Positions 1 to 10,885 are shown, counted from the stretch's first letter. The stretch: 64,000 bases of DNA from SPDF01 sp963812085 (GCA_963812085.1 CAWETL010000004.1:434001-498000); one strand, 5' to 3'. Numbers and translations are program-made. The notes: generated from the letters alone by a model not told the origin.

Positions 1-933
1 TGGCGGGACGTGATGCGCAACGGCGCTGGGGCACGAAACCATCTACCTCGCCGCCCGGGACGGCGGCGCGCTGACGGGCGTGCTTCCGCTGGTCCGCGTC
101 CGGAGCCTCCTGTTCGGCCACTACCTGGTTTCGATGCCGTTCGTGAACTACGGCGGCCCGCTCGGCGAGCCGGACGCGGTGCGGCTGCTCGCGGCGGAGG
201 CGGTCCGGCGTGGCGGACGCGTGACGGTGCCAGGCTCCTCGAACTCCGGAGCGCACGGGAGCTGCCGCTCGACCTCCCGGTCTCCCATCGCAAGGTGACG
301 GTGGTGCTGGACCTGCCGGCCGACGCCGACGCACTGATGAAGGCCTTCCCGGCCAAGCTGCGGAGCCAGGTGCGGCGGCCCGAAAAGGAAGGCGTGACCT
401 ACGCCTTCGGGCCCGACCAGGTCGCGCCGTTCTTCACGGTCTTTGCCCGCCACATGCGCGACCTCGGCACGCCGACCCAGGGCCGCGCAGCTCTTCGAGG
501 CGATCGCCGGGCCTTTCCGGAGGACGCCTGGTTCGGCTGCGCCTGGCTCGGCGGACGGCCGATCGCCGCCGGGGCCGGCTTCCGCTGGGGAGCCGAGTTC
601 GAGATGACCTGGGCCAGCGCGCTGTCCGAGTTCAACCGCACCTCGGCCAACATGGGGCTGTACCGGGCGTTCATGGAGCGCGCGATCGCTGAGGGCTGCA
701 CCCGCTTCAACTTCGGCCGGTGCACGCCGGGGAGCGGCACCCACCGGTACAAGCTCCAGTGGGGCGGGCGCGACGAGCCGCTCTGGTGGTACCAGCACAC
801 CCCCGGCGGCGCGCCGGCGGCCACGCCATCGCCGGATCAGGGCGCGTACAGCTGGGGGCCCCGGCTCTGGAAGCGGTTGCCGCTGCCGGTCGCCACGGCC
901 CTCGGCCCCCGCATCGTGCGGCTCATTCCGTGA
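1..933 (+). CDS. FemAB-like protein of exosortase (XrtA/PEP-CTERM) type, 5' truncated and frameshifted
   Basis: The C-terminal half reads cleanly and has the FemAB/GNAT signature: acidic-aromatic EFEMTWASALSEFNR followed by ANMGLY and FNFGRCTPGSGTHRYK. The N-terminal half is found in other frames: GHETIYLAARDGG and SMPFVNYGGPLGEP (about 40-205) lie in frame 2, and the reading then moves to frame 1 near 210-240. A second compensating pair of indels near 485-520 scrambles the LFEAIAG segment. FemAB relatives transfer amino acids to peptidoglycan or surface polymers. This subgroup accompanies exosortase/exopolysaccharide loci, which fits the aminotransferase that overlaps its stop codon. The true start is upstream of the window. 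The family call is firm; the substrate is unknown. Confidence 0.8.
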   Translation, partial: WRDVMRNGAGARNHLPRRPGRRRADGRASAGPRPEPPVRPLPGFDAVRELRRPARRAGRGAAARGGGGPAWRTRDGARLLELRSARELPLDLPVSHRKVTVVLDLPADADALMKAFPAKLRSQVRRPEKEGVTYAFGPDQVAPFFTVFARHMRDLGTPTQGRAALRGDRRAFPEDAWFGCAWLGGRPIAAGAGFRWGAEFEMTWASALSEFNRTSANMGLYRAFMERAIAEGCTRFNFGRCTPGSGTHRYKLQWGGRDEPLWWYQHTPGGAPAATPSPDQGAYSWGPRLWKRLPLPVATALGPRIVRLIP

Positions 934-2101
934 TGCGCCTTCCGGCAACTTCCGGCCTGGTCGCCGCTCACGCTCGGCGCGCTCCTCTCCGGATTCCGCG
1001 CGGCGTGGCTCACGGACGGCCGTGGTGCCCGTCGTCGAACTCGACCAGGCGCTTCGCTCGGCCTACTGCCCCGAAGGAGCTCTACCTCACCGACAGCGGC
1101 ACCTCGGCGCTGACCCTGGCGCTGCAGGCCGTGCAGCGACCACCGAGGCGCCCCCGTCGCGCTCCCGGCCTACTGCTGCTACGACGTCGCCACGGCGGCG
1201 GACGGCGCGGGAACACCGTTCCTCCTGTACGACCTCGATCCGGACACCCTTTCTCCGAACCTCGACTCGCTTCGACAGGCGTTCGAGGCCGGTGCCCGCA
1301 GCGTGGTCGTCGCTCATCTCTACGGGGTGCCGGCGGATCTTGCCGCGGTGCAAGGCGCTGGCGAGGGAATTCGGGGCGATCGTGATCGAGGATGCCGCGC
1401 AGGGCTCCGGATGTGAGTGGCAGGGGAGGCCGGCGGGCACCCATGGCGCGCTCGGGGTGCTGAGCTTCGGCCGAGGCAAGGGGGTGACGGGAGGCAGGGG
1501 AGGAGCACTCCTGGTGAACGACCCGCGGCTCCTCGCATCCGTCGCTGGGGCTGCGGAGGCTGCGACGGGCCCGCGGACCCCGCGCGGCTCGCTCAGGGAC
1601 TATCTGCTGCTCAAGGCGCAGTGGCTCTTCGGCCGGCCGTCGCTCTACTGGATTCCGGCCTCGCTCCCCTTTCTCGGGCTCGGCGAGACGATCTACCGGC
1701 CGCCGCACCCGGTCGGCGGAATCTCGGCGCTGGCTGCCGGAGTGCTGGTCCGGACGATGCCCCTGGTTCCCGACGAGGTGCGCCGTCGGCGGGCCACCGC
1801 CACCCGGCTCCGTGGAGAACTCTCCGGCGGAGGCCAGGTGTCGCCGGCCGCGGGGTGGGACGCGGGCTGGCTCCGGCTTCCGGTCGTACGTCGGCGTGCC
1901 GCGAATGCCGGTCTGGTGGCCTCCCTCGCGCGTGACGGCGTGCTCCGGGGATATCCGCAGGCCCTCGCCGACCTGGCGGGGTTCGGAGCCCGCCGGCTCA
2001 ATCCCGCCGACGCCTTCCCGGGGGCCCGCCTGCTCGCGGAGCGGCTGGTGACGGTTCCCACTCACCGGTTTGTCGAGGGTACGACGGCACCTGCCCTCTG
2101 A
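933..2101 (+). CDS. DegT/DnrJ/EryC1/StrS-family aminotransferase, frameshifted
   Basis: The ATG at 933 overlaps the TGA of the FemAB gene, so the two are translationally coupled. The product is readable only by moving between frames: ELYLTDSGTSALTLALQ (about 1078-1135), then ALPAYCCYDVATAADG through SVVVAHLYGVPADLAAVQ (about 1155-1350), then FGAIVIEDAAQGSG and GVLSFGRGKGVTGG to the stop. These are the fold-type I PLP segments of the sugar aminotransferase family: a substrate loop, an EDAAQ motif with the PLP-binding Asp, and the SFGRGK lysine region. In exopolysaccharide loci such enzymes make amino sugars. At least three single-base shifts are needed, so I read this as an intact gene with sequencing errors, although a pseudogene is possible. 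Confidence 0.78.
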
Positions 2102-2247
2102 GCCTGGCCCGGCCGAGCGGTCGCTTGCTCACGAAACCGATGTCCTTGGGGCCCCTAACGCGTTGGCACACAGTATGCTAATCTTATCCTCCGATTCCGG
2201 ATTGGCTGGAGTGTCGGGAGGTGGCCCAAGTGATGGGGGCGGCGGGG

Positions 2248-2302
2248 TTTGGTTGGGCTGGTGGCTTGGCATAAAGTGAATCGGCTGCATTGGGATCCAT
2301 CG
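2248..2302 (+). promoter_or_regulatory. Upstream/translation-start element shared with the 10.38 kb lipoprotein gene
   Basis: GGTTGGGCTGG, then about 14 bases, then AGTGAAT.GGCTGCA runs into the start codon. The same arrangement occurs at 10342-10394. The start codons TTG 2290 and GTG 10382 fall at the same point, and the first codons read M-G-S-I and M-A-T-I. This supports both starts and suggests common expression control. Confidence 0.45.
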
Positions 2303-4593
2303 TTCGGTCATCACGGCTCTTGCCCACCAGCCTTGTCATTTGCCGCGCTTCCGTCCTCGGGATCGCGGTCCTCTTTGCTGCATGTGCCTCCGGTGACGTA
2401 GCTCCTCTCGAGCCGCCTCCCGTCGTCCAGCTGAACGTCCTGCCCGATCCCGCGGTGGTGAGCCCCGGCGAGACAGTCCCATTCCGTGCGGTCGCAATCC
2501 GCCAGGGTGGCGACTCCGCCATTCCACAGGTCACCTGGTCGGCCACCGGCGGGAGCATCGACGCCGGCGGCGTCTATACTGCCGGCAGCACGGCGGGCAC
2601 CTACCGGGTCGTGGCGACACAGCAGGGCGGGGCCCTCGGCGACACCAGTGCCGTCATCATCACTGCCACGGCCCCGACGCTGACCCAACTGACGCTGACG
2701 CCCGCGACCGTGAGCCTCCAGCCGGCCGCGACGCGCCAGTTTGCGGTGAGCGGGATGTGGAGCGATGGGAGCACGACCACGCCGGCAGTGACCTACACGG
2801 CGACCGGCGGGACGATCACGGCGGGCGGGCTGTACACGGCGGGGAGCACCGCGGGCAGCTTCCGGGTCATCGCGGCCCAGCAGGGCGGGACGCTTGCCGA
2901 CACCAGCACGGTGACGATCGCGGCATTGCCGCCGACGTTGCTGCAAGTGGTCCTGAACCCCTCCAGCGCGTCGGTCACCGCCGGCGGGACACGGCAATTC
3001 AGCGTGAGCGGAGTTTGGAGCGACGGCAGCACAACCGCGCCGGCGGTGTCCTACAGCGCCACGGGTGGCAGCATCACCAGCGCCGGGCTGTACACCGCAG
3101 GCGGTACCGCGGGGGCCTTCCGCGTGATCGCCGTGCAACAGGGTGGGACGCTCGCCGACACGGCCGCGGTGACCATCACGACGCTTCCACCGACGCTCGT
3201 GCAAGTGATCCTGAGCCCCGCGAGCGCGTCGCTGACCACGGGTGGAGCGCAGCAGTTCGCGGTGAGTGGCCTGTGGAGCGACGGCGGCACGACGGCCCCG
3301 ACCGTGACGTACACCGCCACGGGCGGCGCTATCACCAGCGGCGGCCTCTACACGGCGGGCGGTACGGCCGGCTCCTTCCGCGTGATCGCGACGCAGCAGG
3401 GCGGCACGCTCGCCGACACGTCCGCGGTGACCATTACGGTGCCGCCGCCGACGCTCACCCAGGTCATCTTGGCGCCGCCCAGTGCCTCGCTGCTCACGGG
3501 CGGGATCCAGCAGTTCAGTGTGAGCGGGGTATGGAGCGACGGAAGCACCACGGTGCCGTCGGTGACCTACACCGCGACGGGCGGCAGCATCACCAGCGGC
3601 GGGCTGTACACGGCGGGGAACACGGCTGGCAGCTTCCGGGTGATCGCCGACGCCAGCAGGGCGGGACCCTGGCGGATACCGCCGCGGTGACCATCACGGC
3701 CCTGCCTCCGACGCTCACGCAGGTCATCGCTCACGCCGGCGACCGTGCGCCTCCAACGGCCGCGACGCAGCAGTTTGCGGTGAGCGGGGTGTGGAGCGAC
3801 GGGAGCACGACGGCGCCGGCGGTGACGTACAGCGCGACGGGCGGCAGCATCACCAGCGGCGGGCTGTACACGGCGGGCAACACCGCCGGCAGCTTCCGGG
3901 TCATCGCCGTGCAGCAGGGCGGGAGCCTGGCGGACACGGCCGCGGTGACCATCACGTCGGTGGCGACGGGCCACAACTACACCACCACGTTTCCGCTGAC
4001 CGAGAATCCGATCTCGGACGGGGGGCGCTGGATCAACGGGGGCACGGTGGGCCTGGACTGGACGAATGTGTCCACCACGCCGGGCCATGCCATCGGGCAC
4101 CAGGTCGGGGCGACCTACACCGACGCCACCGCGCTGCTCACCGGCCCGTGGGGGCCGGATCAGCAGGCCACGGGGACCGTGTTTGCGGTGAATCAGCTGG
4201 ATGGGTGCTACCAGGAAGTGCGAGCTGCGCCTGCGGAGTGCGCTCTCGGCGCACGTCAGCACGGGCTACGAGATCAGCTTCAAGTCCACGTCGGCCAGCA
4301 CCGCCTACGTGATCATCGTGCGCTGGAACGGCCCGCTGGGGGACTTCACCTATCTCGCCAATCTGCATGGGGCGCAGTACGGGGTGCAGAACGGGGACGT
4401 GGTGAGCGCCCGGGTGGTGGGGAACGTGATCACGGCGTACAAGAACGGGGTGCAGATGGCGCAGGCGACGGACAACACGTACACCACGGGCACCCCCGGC
4501 ATGGGCTTCAACCTCGAGAACGCGCCGCCGGGCTGCAGCGGGACGAACGGCGACTACGGGTACACCAGCTTTACGGCCACCGATACTCCGTGA
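2290..4593 (+). CDS. Lipoprotein with about six bacterial Ig-like repeats and a C-terminal jelly-roll-like module, frameshifted
   Basis: It begins TTG at 2290 with a hydrophobic signal ending in the lipobox-like AVLFAAC. It then has about six repeats of 85 residues, each with WSDGSTT, a YSATGG/YTATGG strand, GGLYTAG and GGTLADT..VTI, typical of Big_2-like Ig folds. The last about 200 residues form a separate module starting TTTFPLTENPISDGG and containing GLDWTNVSTTPG, VIIVRWNGPLGDF, ITAYKNGVQMAQ and GMGFNLENAPPGC; it resembles LamG/concanavalin-like domains, but I do not recognise a named family. The frame changes near 3650 and again at 4217, where one extra C is present relative to the copy at 9771. 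Two compensating indels lie near 3728-3756. The product is probably an outer-membrane-anchored binding or adhesion protein. Confidence 0.75.
3762..4593 (+). repeat. About 830-bp block nearly identical to 9317-10147
   Basis: From GCGACGC to the stop, this block matches 9317-10147 with only a few substitutions and one inserted base near 4217. It covers one Ig-like repeat plus the whole C-terminal module. Such similarity between paralogous lipoproteins points to recent gene conversion or duplication. Confidence 0.85.
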
Positions 4594-5624
4594 GGGTGTC
4601 TGCGCGCATCCAGATGACACGACGGGATTGGACCGCACCACCAGCTCCGCTTCTCAAGCCTTCGATCCAGGTCGCCAATCGTCACTCTGGGTGATGGCTC
4701 CCGCGCGACGAGCATGAAATTCCTGAACCTCATTTATGCATGGCTGCCCTTCAGGGAGCCACCGGAAGCGCGAGCCCGGCGGTGGCCTGTCTCCGTGGGA
4801 TCGTCTGCGGCGGCAGCAGCGCCGGAACCCCCGGTTGAATGTGGTGGCGACGCTCGAACCCGCCTTGCCCGCCGACGCACGGCATCACTTTGCCGGGCGG
4901 CTTCGACAGTGATTCGATCCCTGAATCCAGCTGGGGCATTGAACCAGGGCTGAAGCCAGGCGTTCGCGAAGGCCAAGCCGAACTCTTTCAAAATGCGGGT
5001 GGAGGTGAGTGCCTCGTGCTCGGGTCGACCGGACGGGGAACCGTGGCCTCACTCTCATCCTGATGCGCCCCGGCCAGACCGAACAAGCCGCTACCGAATG
5101 AAGCGAGTCGTTGTCGCAGCTCCTCCAAGTCAATCCATGCGCACTCGTGTCAATCCACCGCAGCATCCAACTCCCCGAGGGGAGCGCCGGGTATGCGGCG
5201 CTTTCCATCGACAGATGTGACGACGATCACATCCATCTCGCTCAACGATCTGCATCCTGAGGTGCAGGGCTGATTCGGCTCCCCCTGTGCAAGCGCGGTT
5301 CAAATCTCCTCGGGGAGTTGGCCCTCATCCGAACCCGCCCTTCATCGTTGCTCCCTCCTTCGGACTAGCTCGCAAATCGTCTGATCGGACGATGGTCGCC
5401 AGGCGCCGAGCATGCGTTCTTGATGGTGCATCTGACACGACGTCCGATTCAGGGCATTCCTGTGTGCGCGCCATCGACGGTGCGGCCTGTCATGGAAGTG
5501 TCTGCGGCGGTCCCAGCGCGGTAGTCCTTGGTCCGGCTTGGCCATCACTCTCCGGCTCGCTCGGCTCGACGAGTTCCGTCGTCGCCGGGCCGGGTGAGTC
5601 CGATAGAACTTTGAGGTGGATCTG
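4594..5624. other. About 1 kb without a recognisable gene
   Basis: All six frames give only short, composition-driven reading frames with no family resemblance. No tRNA, terminator or repeat was recognised. It may hold a decayed gene or long spacer between two lipoprotein genes. Confidence 0.5.
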
Positions 5625-8600
5625 ATGACGATGAACATGAATCGACTCGGGTTGTTTGTCCTTGCCTCGGCTGTCGCCTGCGCAGGGGACCAGCCACTGG
5701 AGAGCAACCCCTCCTTGCCACCGAGCGTGGCGTCCGCGGTTGTCGCGCGGACCTACAGCACGACCTTTCCCCTGACGGAGAACCCCATTTCGGATGGCGG
5801 TCAGTGGATCAACGGGGGGACGGTGGGCCTGGACTGGACGAACGTCTCGACCACGCCCGGGCGTGCGATCGGCCATCAGGTCGGGGCCAGCTATACGGAC
5901 GCCACGGCGCTGCTCACCGGGGCCTGGAGCCCGGACCAGCGGGTGACCGCGACGGTCTTTGCGGCGGGGGCGCTGAACGAGGAGTGTTACAGCGAGGTCG
6001 AGATGCGCCTGCGCAGCAGCATCAGCGCGCACAGCAATCGGGGGTATGAAGTCGGGTTCAAGGTGTCGCAGAGTTCGGTGGCTTACCTGATCATCGTGCG
6101 CTGGAACGGCGCGTTGGGGGACTTCACGTATCTGGCCAACTTGCACGCCGCGCAATACGGCGTGAAGAACGGCGACGTCGTGAGCGCGAGGTAGTCGGCA
6201 ACGTGATCACGGCCTACAAGAACGGCGTGCAGATGGCCCAGGTGACGGATGCCAGCTGGCCCAGTGGCAACCCGGGCATGGGATTCAATCTTGAAAGCGG
6301 GTCCGCCGGCTGCGCGGGGACAAATGACCAGTACGGATTCAGCAGCTATGTCGCCTCGGATATCGGAGGGACGACACCCACGGTCACGGCACTGGCGGTG
6401 ACGCCGGCCACGGGGACCCTGCAAAGTGGGCAGACCCAGCCATTCACTGCAGTCGCGACCCTCAGTGACGGGAGCACGCAGGCCAATCCGAGCGTGACGT
6501 GGAGCGCCACCGGCGGGACGATTACGACGGCCGGCGTCTACACCGCCGGCGGAACGGCTGGCAGCTACCGGGTGATCGGGACGAGCCCGGCCGGCCCCGC
6601 GGATACCAGCGCGGTGACCATCACGGCGCCTACGGTTGGCGCGCGGACTTACAGCACGACCTTTCCCCTGACGGAGAACCCCATTTCGGATGGCGGTCAG
6701 TGGATCAACGGGGGGACGGTGGGCCTGGACTGGACGAACGTCTCGACCACGCCCGGGCGTGCGATCGGCCATCAGGTCGGGGCCAGCTATACGGACGCCA
6801 CGGCGCTGCTCACCGGGGCCTGGAGCCCGGACCAGCGGGTGACCGCGACGGTCTTTGCGGCGGGGGCGCTGAACGAGGAGTGTTACAGCGAGGTCGAGAT
6901 GCGCCTGCGCAGCAGCATCAGCGCGCACAGCAATCGGGGGTATGAAGTCGGGTTCAAGGTGTCGCAGAGTTCGGTGGCTTACCTGATCATCGTGCGCTGG
7001 AACGGCGCGTTGGGGGACTTCACGTATCTGGCCAACTTGCACGCCGCGCAATACGGCGTGAAGAGCGGCGACGTGGTGAGTGCCACGATCGTGGGCAACG
7101 TGATCACGGCCTACAAGAACGGCGTGCAGATGGCCCAGGTGACGGATGCCAGCTGGCCCAGTGGCAACCCGGGCATGGGATTCAATCTTGAAAGCGGGTC
7201 CGCCGGCTGCGCGGGGACAAATGACCAGTACGGATTCAGCAGCTATGTCGCCTCGGATATCGGAGGGACGACACCCACGGTCACGGCACTGGCGGTGACG
7301 CCGGCCACGGGGACCCTGCAAAGTGGGCAGACCCAGCCATTCACTGCAGTCGCGACCCTCAGTGACGGGAGCACGCAGGCCAATCCGAGCGTGACGTGGA
7401 GCGCCACCGGCGGGACGATCACGACGGCCGGCGTCTACACCGCCGGCGGAACGGCTGGCAGCTACCGGGTGATCGGGACGAGCCCGGCCGGCCCCGCGGA
7501 TACCAGCGCGGTGACGATTGCGCCGACCACCGTCACGGTCACGGCGCTGGTCGTGACGCCGGCCTCGGCGAACCTGCAGGGGAGCCAGGTCCAGCAGTTC
7601 ACCGCGGTGGCCACGTTGAGCAATGGGGGCACGCAGGCCAATCCGAGCGTGACCTGGAGCGCCACCGGCGGGACGATCACGACGGCGGGCGTCTACACCG
7701 CCGGCGGAACGGCTGGCAGCTTCCGGGTGATCGGGACGAGCACCGGCGGCCCCGCGGATACCAGCGCGGTGACGATCGCGTCGACCACCGTCACGGTCAC
7801 GGCGCTGGTCGTGACGCCGGCCTCGGCGAACCTGCTGAGCGGGCCAGGTCCAGCAGTTCACCGCGGTGGCCATCTTGAGCGACGGGAGCACCCAAGCCAA
7901 TCCGAGCGTGACGTGGAGCGCGACCGGCGGGACGATCACGACGGCGGGTCGCTACACGGCGGGTCGGCGGCTGGCAACTACCGGGTGATCGGGAGAACAT
8001 CCAACGGACGGGCGGATACCAGCGCGGTGACGATCGCATCGACCACCGCCACGGTCACGGCGCTGGTGGTGACGCCGGCCACGGGGACCCTGCAAAGCGG
8101 GCAGACCCAGCCATTCACTGCGGTCGCGACCCTCAGTGACGGGAGCACGCAGGCCAATCCGAGCGTGACGTGGAGCGCCACCGGTGGGGCAATCACAACG
8201 GCCGGCGTCTACACGGCCGGCGGAGTGCCGGGAACGTTTCAGGTGACCGCCACCCTGAGCGGCGGATCGCTTGCCGCCACGGCCAGCATCGCGGTCACCG
8301 CCCCGGGCGGGAGCCGGACCTACAGCACGAGCTTCCCACTGACAGAGAACCCGATTTCGGAGGGCGGGCAGTGGATCAACGGGGGCACCGTGGGCCTGGA
8401 TTGGACGAATGTTTCTACCACCCCGGGCCTCGCGATCGGCCTGCAGGTCGGGGCCAGCTATACCGACGGGACCGCGCTGCTCGCCGGGACCTGGAGCCCG
8501 AACCAGCAGGCGACCGCGACGGTCTTCGCCTCAGGGGTGCTGAACGAGGCATGCTACAGCGAGGTGGAATTGCGCCTCCACAGCAGCTTCAGCGCGCACA

Positions 8601-8944
8601 GCAGTCGAGGGTACAAGGTGGGCTTCAAGGTGTCGCAGACCTCGGCGGCGTACCTGATCATCACACGGTGGGGTGGCGCCTACGGTGACTACATTTACCT
8701 GTTCAAGGCCATCGGGGCGCAGTACGGCGTCAAGAACGGCGACGTCGTGAGCGCGAGAGTCGTCGGGAATGTCATCACCGCCTACAAGAACGGCGTGCAG
8801 ATGGCCCAGGTGACGGATGCCACCTTTGCCAGCGGCAGCCCGGGCATGGGATTCAATCTGGAGAATGCACCCGCCGGCTGCGCGGGGACGAACGCCAAGT
8901 ACGGCTTCACCAGCTTCACCGCAACGGATGGCATCGTCCCCTGA
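5625..8944 (+). CDS. Large mosaic lipoprotein: three jelly-roll-like modules separated by Ig-like repeats, frameshifted
   Basis: ATG 5625 is preceded by GAGGTGG. The hydrophobic leader ends AVAC, a lipobox-like sequence. Modules in order are: jelly-roll (about 5750-6365), Ig-like (6380-6630), an almost identical jelly-roll copy (6645-7260), four Ig-like repeats (about 7270-8300), and a diverged jelly-roll (8310-8944). Each jelly-roll has TFPLTENPIS, GLDWTNVSTTPG and YKNGVQMAQVTDA; each Ig-like repeat has VTPA, SDGSTQANPSVTWSATGG and GVYTAGG. A base is missing near 6190 relative to 7077-7098, giving an in-frame stop. Two compensating shifts disrupt the repeat at 7840-7965. Restored length is about 1,100 residues. 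It is likely anchored in the outer membrane and may bind carbohydrate (inference). Confidence 0.72.
5747..6617 (+). repeat. First copy of internal tandem duplication (~870 bp)
   Basis: It matches 6643-7513 almost base for base at an offset of 896-897, covering one jelly-roll-like module plus one Ig-like repeat. The offset changes by one base near 6190, marking a probable deletion. Confidence 0.85.
6643..7513 (+). repeat. Second copy of internal tandem duplication (~870 bp)
   Basis: Partner of 5747-6617. This copy keeps the open frame across the point where the first copy is interrupted. Confidence 0.85.
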
Positions 8945-9172
8945 GGTCCGACAGAGACGTCCTCCCTCCGGTCGGACGAGGAACCGGAGGCGAGGCTCCC
9001 GACAGCGCTCGACTGTACCCCGCCCGAATAGTCCCCGGTTGACTGCTCGGCGGCGCGCCAGGCTCGCCGCCATCAGCCTTTGCCCGGGGCGTTAGCATTT
9101 CCTGGCTCAGGGAAGTATCCTTCCTCTGTCGGGCCTATCGGGCCCGCCGCCGGTTCAATTGCGGAGCGTCGC

Positions 9173-10147
9173 TTGAATGCTGCGGTTCGTTTCTCCAGCA
9201 TGACACTGCTTGCCCTGGGCAGCTGGGTGGCATGTGGAGAGGACTCCGGCCCCCATTCGACCTCCGCTCTTACGCAGGTGATCCTGTCGCCGGCCGCGTT
9301 GAGCCTTCTGACGTCCGCGACGCGCCAGTTTGCGGTGAGCGGGGTGTGGAGCGACGGGAGCACGACGGCGCCGGCGGTGACGTACAGCGCGACGGGCGGC
9401 AGCATCACCAGCGGCGGGCTGTACACGGCGGGGAACACCGCCGGGAGCTTCCGGGTCATCGCCGTGCAGCAGGGCGGGAGCCTGGCGGACACGGCCGCGG
9501 TGACCATCACGTCGGTGGCGACGGGCCACAACTACACCACCACGTTTCCGCTGACCGAGAATCCGATCTCGGACGGGGGGCGCTGGATCAACGGGGGCAC
9601 GGTGGGCCTGGACTGGACGAATGTGTCCACCACGCCGGGCCATGCCATCGGGCACCAGGTCGGGGCGACCTACACCGACGCCACCGCGCTGCTCACCGGC
9701 CCGTGGGGGCCGGATCAGCAGGCCACGGGGACCGTGTTTGCGGTGAATCAGCTGGATGGGTGCTACCAGGAAGTGGAGCTGCGCCTGCGGAGTGCGCTCT
9801 CGGCGCACGTCAGCACGGGCTACGAGATCAGCTTCAAGTCCACGTCGGCCAGCACCGCCTACGTGATCATCGTGCGCTGGAACGGCCCGCTGGGGGACTT
9901 CACCTATCTCGCCAATCTGCATGGGGCGCAGTACGGGGTGCAGAACGGGGACGTGGTGAGCGCCCGGGTGGTGGGGAACGTGATCACGGCGTACAAGAAC
10001 GGGGTGCAGATGGCGCAGGCGACGGACAACACGTACACCACGGGCACCCCCGGCATGGGCTTCAACCTCGAGAACGCGCCGCCGGGCTGCAGCGGGACGA
10101 ACGGCGACTACGGGTACACCAGCTTCACCGCCACCGATACTCCCTGA
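9173..10147 (+). CDS. Lipoprotein: one Ig-like repeat plus C-terminal jelly-roll-like module
   Basis: TTG at 9173 has GGAG six bases upstream and gives a short leader ending GSWVAC, a lipobox-like signal; about 324 residues. One Ig-like repeat (GVWSDGSTTAPAVTYSATGG) is followed by the shared module with GLDWTNVSTTPGHAIGHQ, VIIVRWNGPLGDFTYL and GFNLENAPPGCSG. The coding sequence is unbroken and serves as the reference for spotting errors in the 2.3-4.6 kb paralogue. A longer open frame extends upstream to 9080, but that stretch looks like leader DNA. Role is inferred only from architecture: surface-exposed binding protein. Confidence 0.75.
   Translation: MNAAVRFSSMTLLALGSWVACGEDSGPHSTSALTQVILSPAALSLLTSATRQFAVSGVWSDGSTTAPAVTYSATGGSITSGGLYTAGNTAGSFRVIAVQQGGSLADTAAVTITSVATGHNYTTTFPLTENPISDGGRWINGGTVGLDWTNVSTTPGHAIGHQVGATYTDATALLTGPWGPDQQATGTVFAVNQLDGCYQEVELRLRSALSAHVSTGYEISFKSTSASTAYVIIVRWNGPLGDFTYLANLHGAQYGVQNGDVVSARVVGNVITAYKNGVQMAQATDNTYTTGTPGMGFNLENAPPGCSGTNGDYGYTSFTATDTP
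9317..10147 (+). repeat. About 830-bp block nearly identical to 3762-4593
   Basis: Offset is 5555 before and 5554 after the extra base at about 4217. Only a few substitutions separate the copies. Confidence 0.85.
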
Positions 10148-10271
10148 TGCGGATTGAGTCTTAGGACGTTGGCCCTTTCGGGGCCTTCCCATCCGTAACG
10201 AAGATGTGTTTCCCCAATTCACGTGATACCCAGGCCTGCGCATTGCCGGGCACGTGATTATCCTTGTGTCT

Positions 10272-10303
10272 CCCCGGCCAAGAATCGGCCCGGGGTTTGT
10301 TTT
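10272..10303 (+). terminator. Rho-independent terminator-like hairpin
   Basis: CCCCGGCC and GGCCCGGGG arms flank AAGAATC, with one bulged base, followed by TTTGTTTT. It lies between two + strand lipoprotein genes. A weaker GGCCC-TTTCG-GGGCC hairpin sits just after the stop of the previous gene (about 10170-10185). Confidence 0.6.
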
Positions 10304-10341
10304 GGCCGTATGAGCCCAAGGGGGGAGAGGGTGGTGAGGGC

Positions 10342-10394
10342 TGGTTGGGCTGGATGTTGGGTGTTGAGTGATTAGGCTGCAGTGGCGACCATCG
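10342..10394 (+). promoter_or_regulatory. Second copy of shared lipoprotein upstream element
   Basis: It matches 2248-2302: GGTTGGGCTGG, spacer, AGTGATTAGGCTGCA, then the GTG start codon. See the first copy. Confidence 0.45.
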
Positions 10395-10885
10395 ATACTT
10401 CTTCCGGAAATGCAATCACAAATGTGAACGCCTGGCGACTCGCGCTGCTGGGCGTCGCTTCATTGCTTCTGGCCTGCGCTCCCGGCGATCTCAAGGCCGG
10501 TCTCGGGCCAGGAGATTCGTCCCCCACCGAACGGCTGGTCGTCACACCCGCGTCCACCACCGTGGCCACGGATGGGATGCTGACGTTTTCCGCTCTCATC
10601 ACTCTTCAGGACGGCGCCACCGCGGCGCCATTGGTCGAATGGAGCGCCACAGGAGGCACGATCACGAGCGGTGGGGTCTACACCGCGGGGAGCTCCACCG
10701 GGACGTTCCGGGTGATTGCGGTGCAGCAGGGCGGGGGGCTGGTTGGCTCCTCTTTGGTGACCGTGGCGTCTGCTGCCGGCATGTATTTCAACTCCTCCGA
10801 GGCGGGCTGCGGCACGGACGCGAATGTGGTGTTGTGCGACGACTTTGAGGATGGCGATTGGTATGGCAAGGACTGCGACCAGGCT
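10382..10885 (+). CDS. Ig-like-repeat lipoprotein, 3' truncated at the contig junction
   Basis: GTG 10382 leads into a signal sequence ending ASLLLAC (lipobox). One Ig-like repeat follows (VEWSATGGTITSGGVYTAG, GTFRVIAVQQGG). A new domain then starts with YFNSSEAGC and VVLCDDFEDGDWYGKDCDQA, an opening typical of secreted polysaccharide-lyase or LamG-like domains. Bacterial coding stops making sense after about 10885, where archaeal sequence of the opposite strand begins. A start at GTG near 10421 is also possible. The complete protein would be much longer. Confidence 0.7.

Noticed and set aside
148..2065. Long - strand reading frames opposite the FemAB and aminotransferase genes
   Set aside because: They are GC-skew shadows with Arg/Pro/Ala-rich chance composition and no motifs.
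5290..5320. GGTTCAAATC resembling a tRNA T-loop
   Set aside because: No matching stem or other tRNA arms around it.
4714..5607. Several frames of 70-120 residues in the 4.6-5.6 kb gap
   Set aside because: Low complexity, no start signals, no family resemblance.
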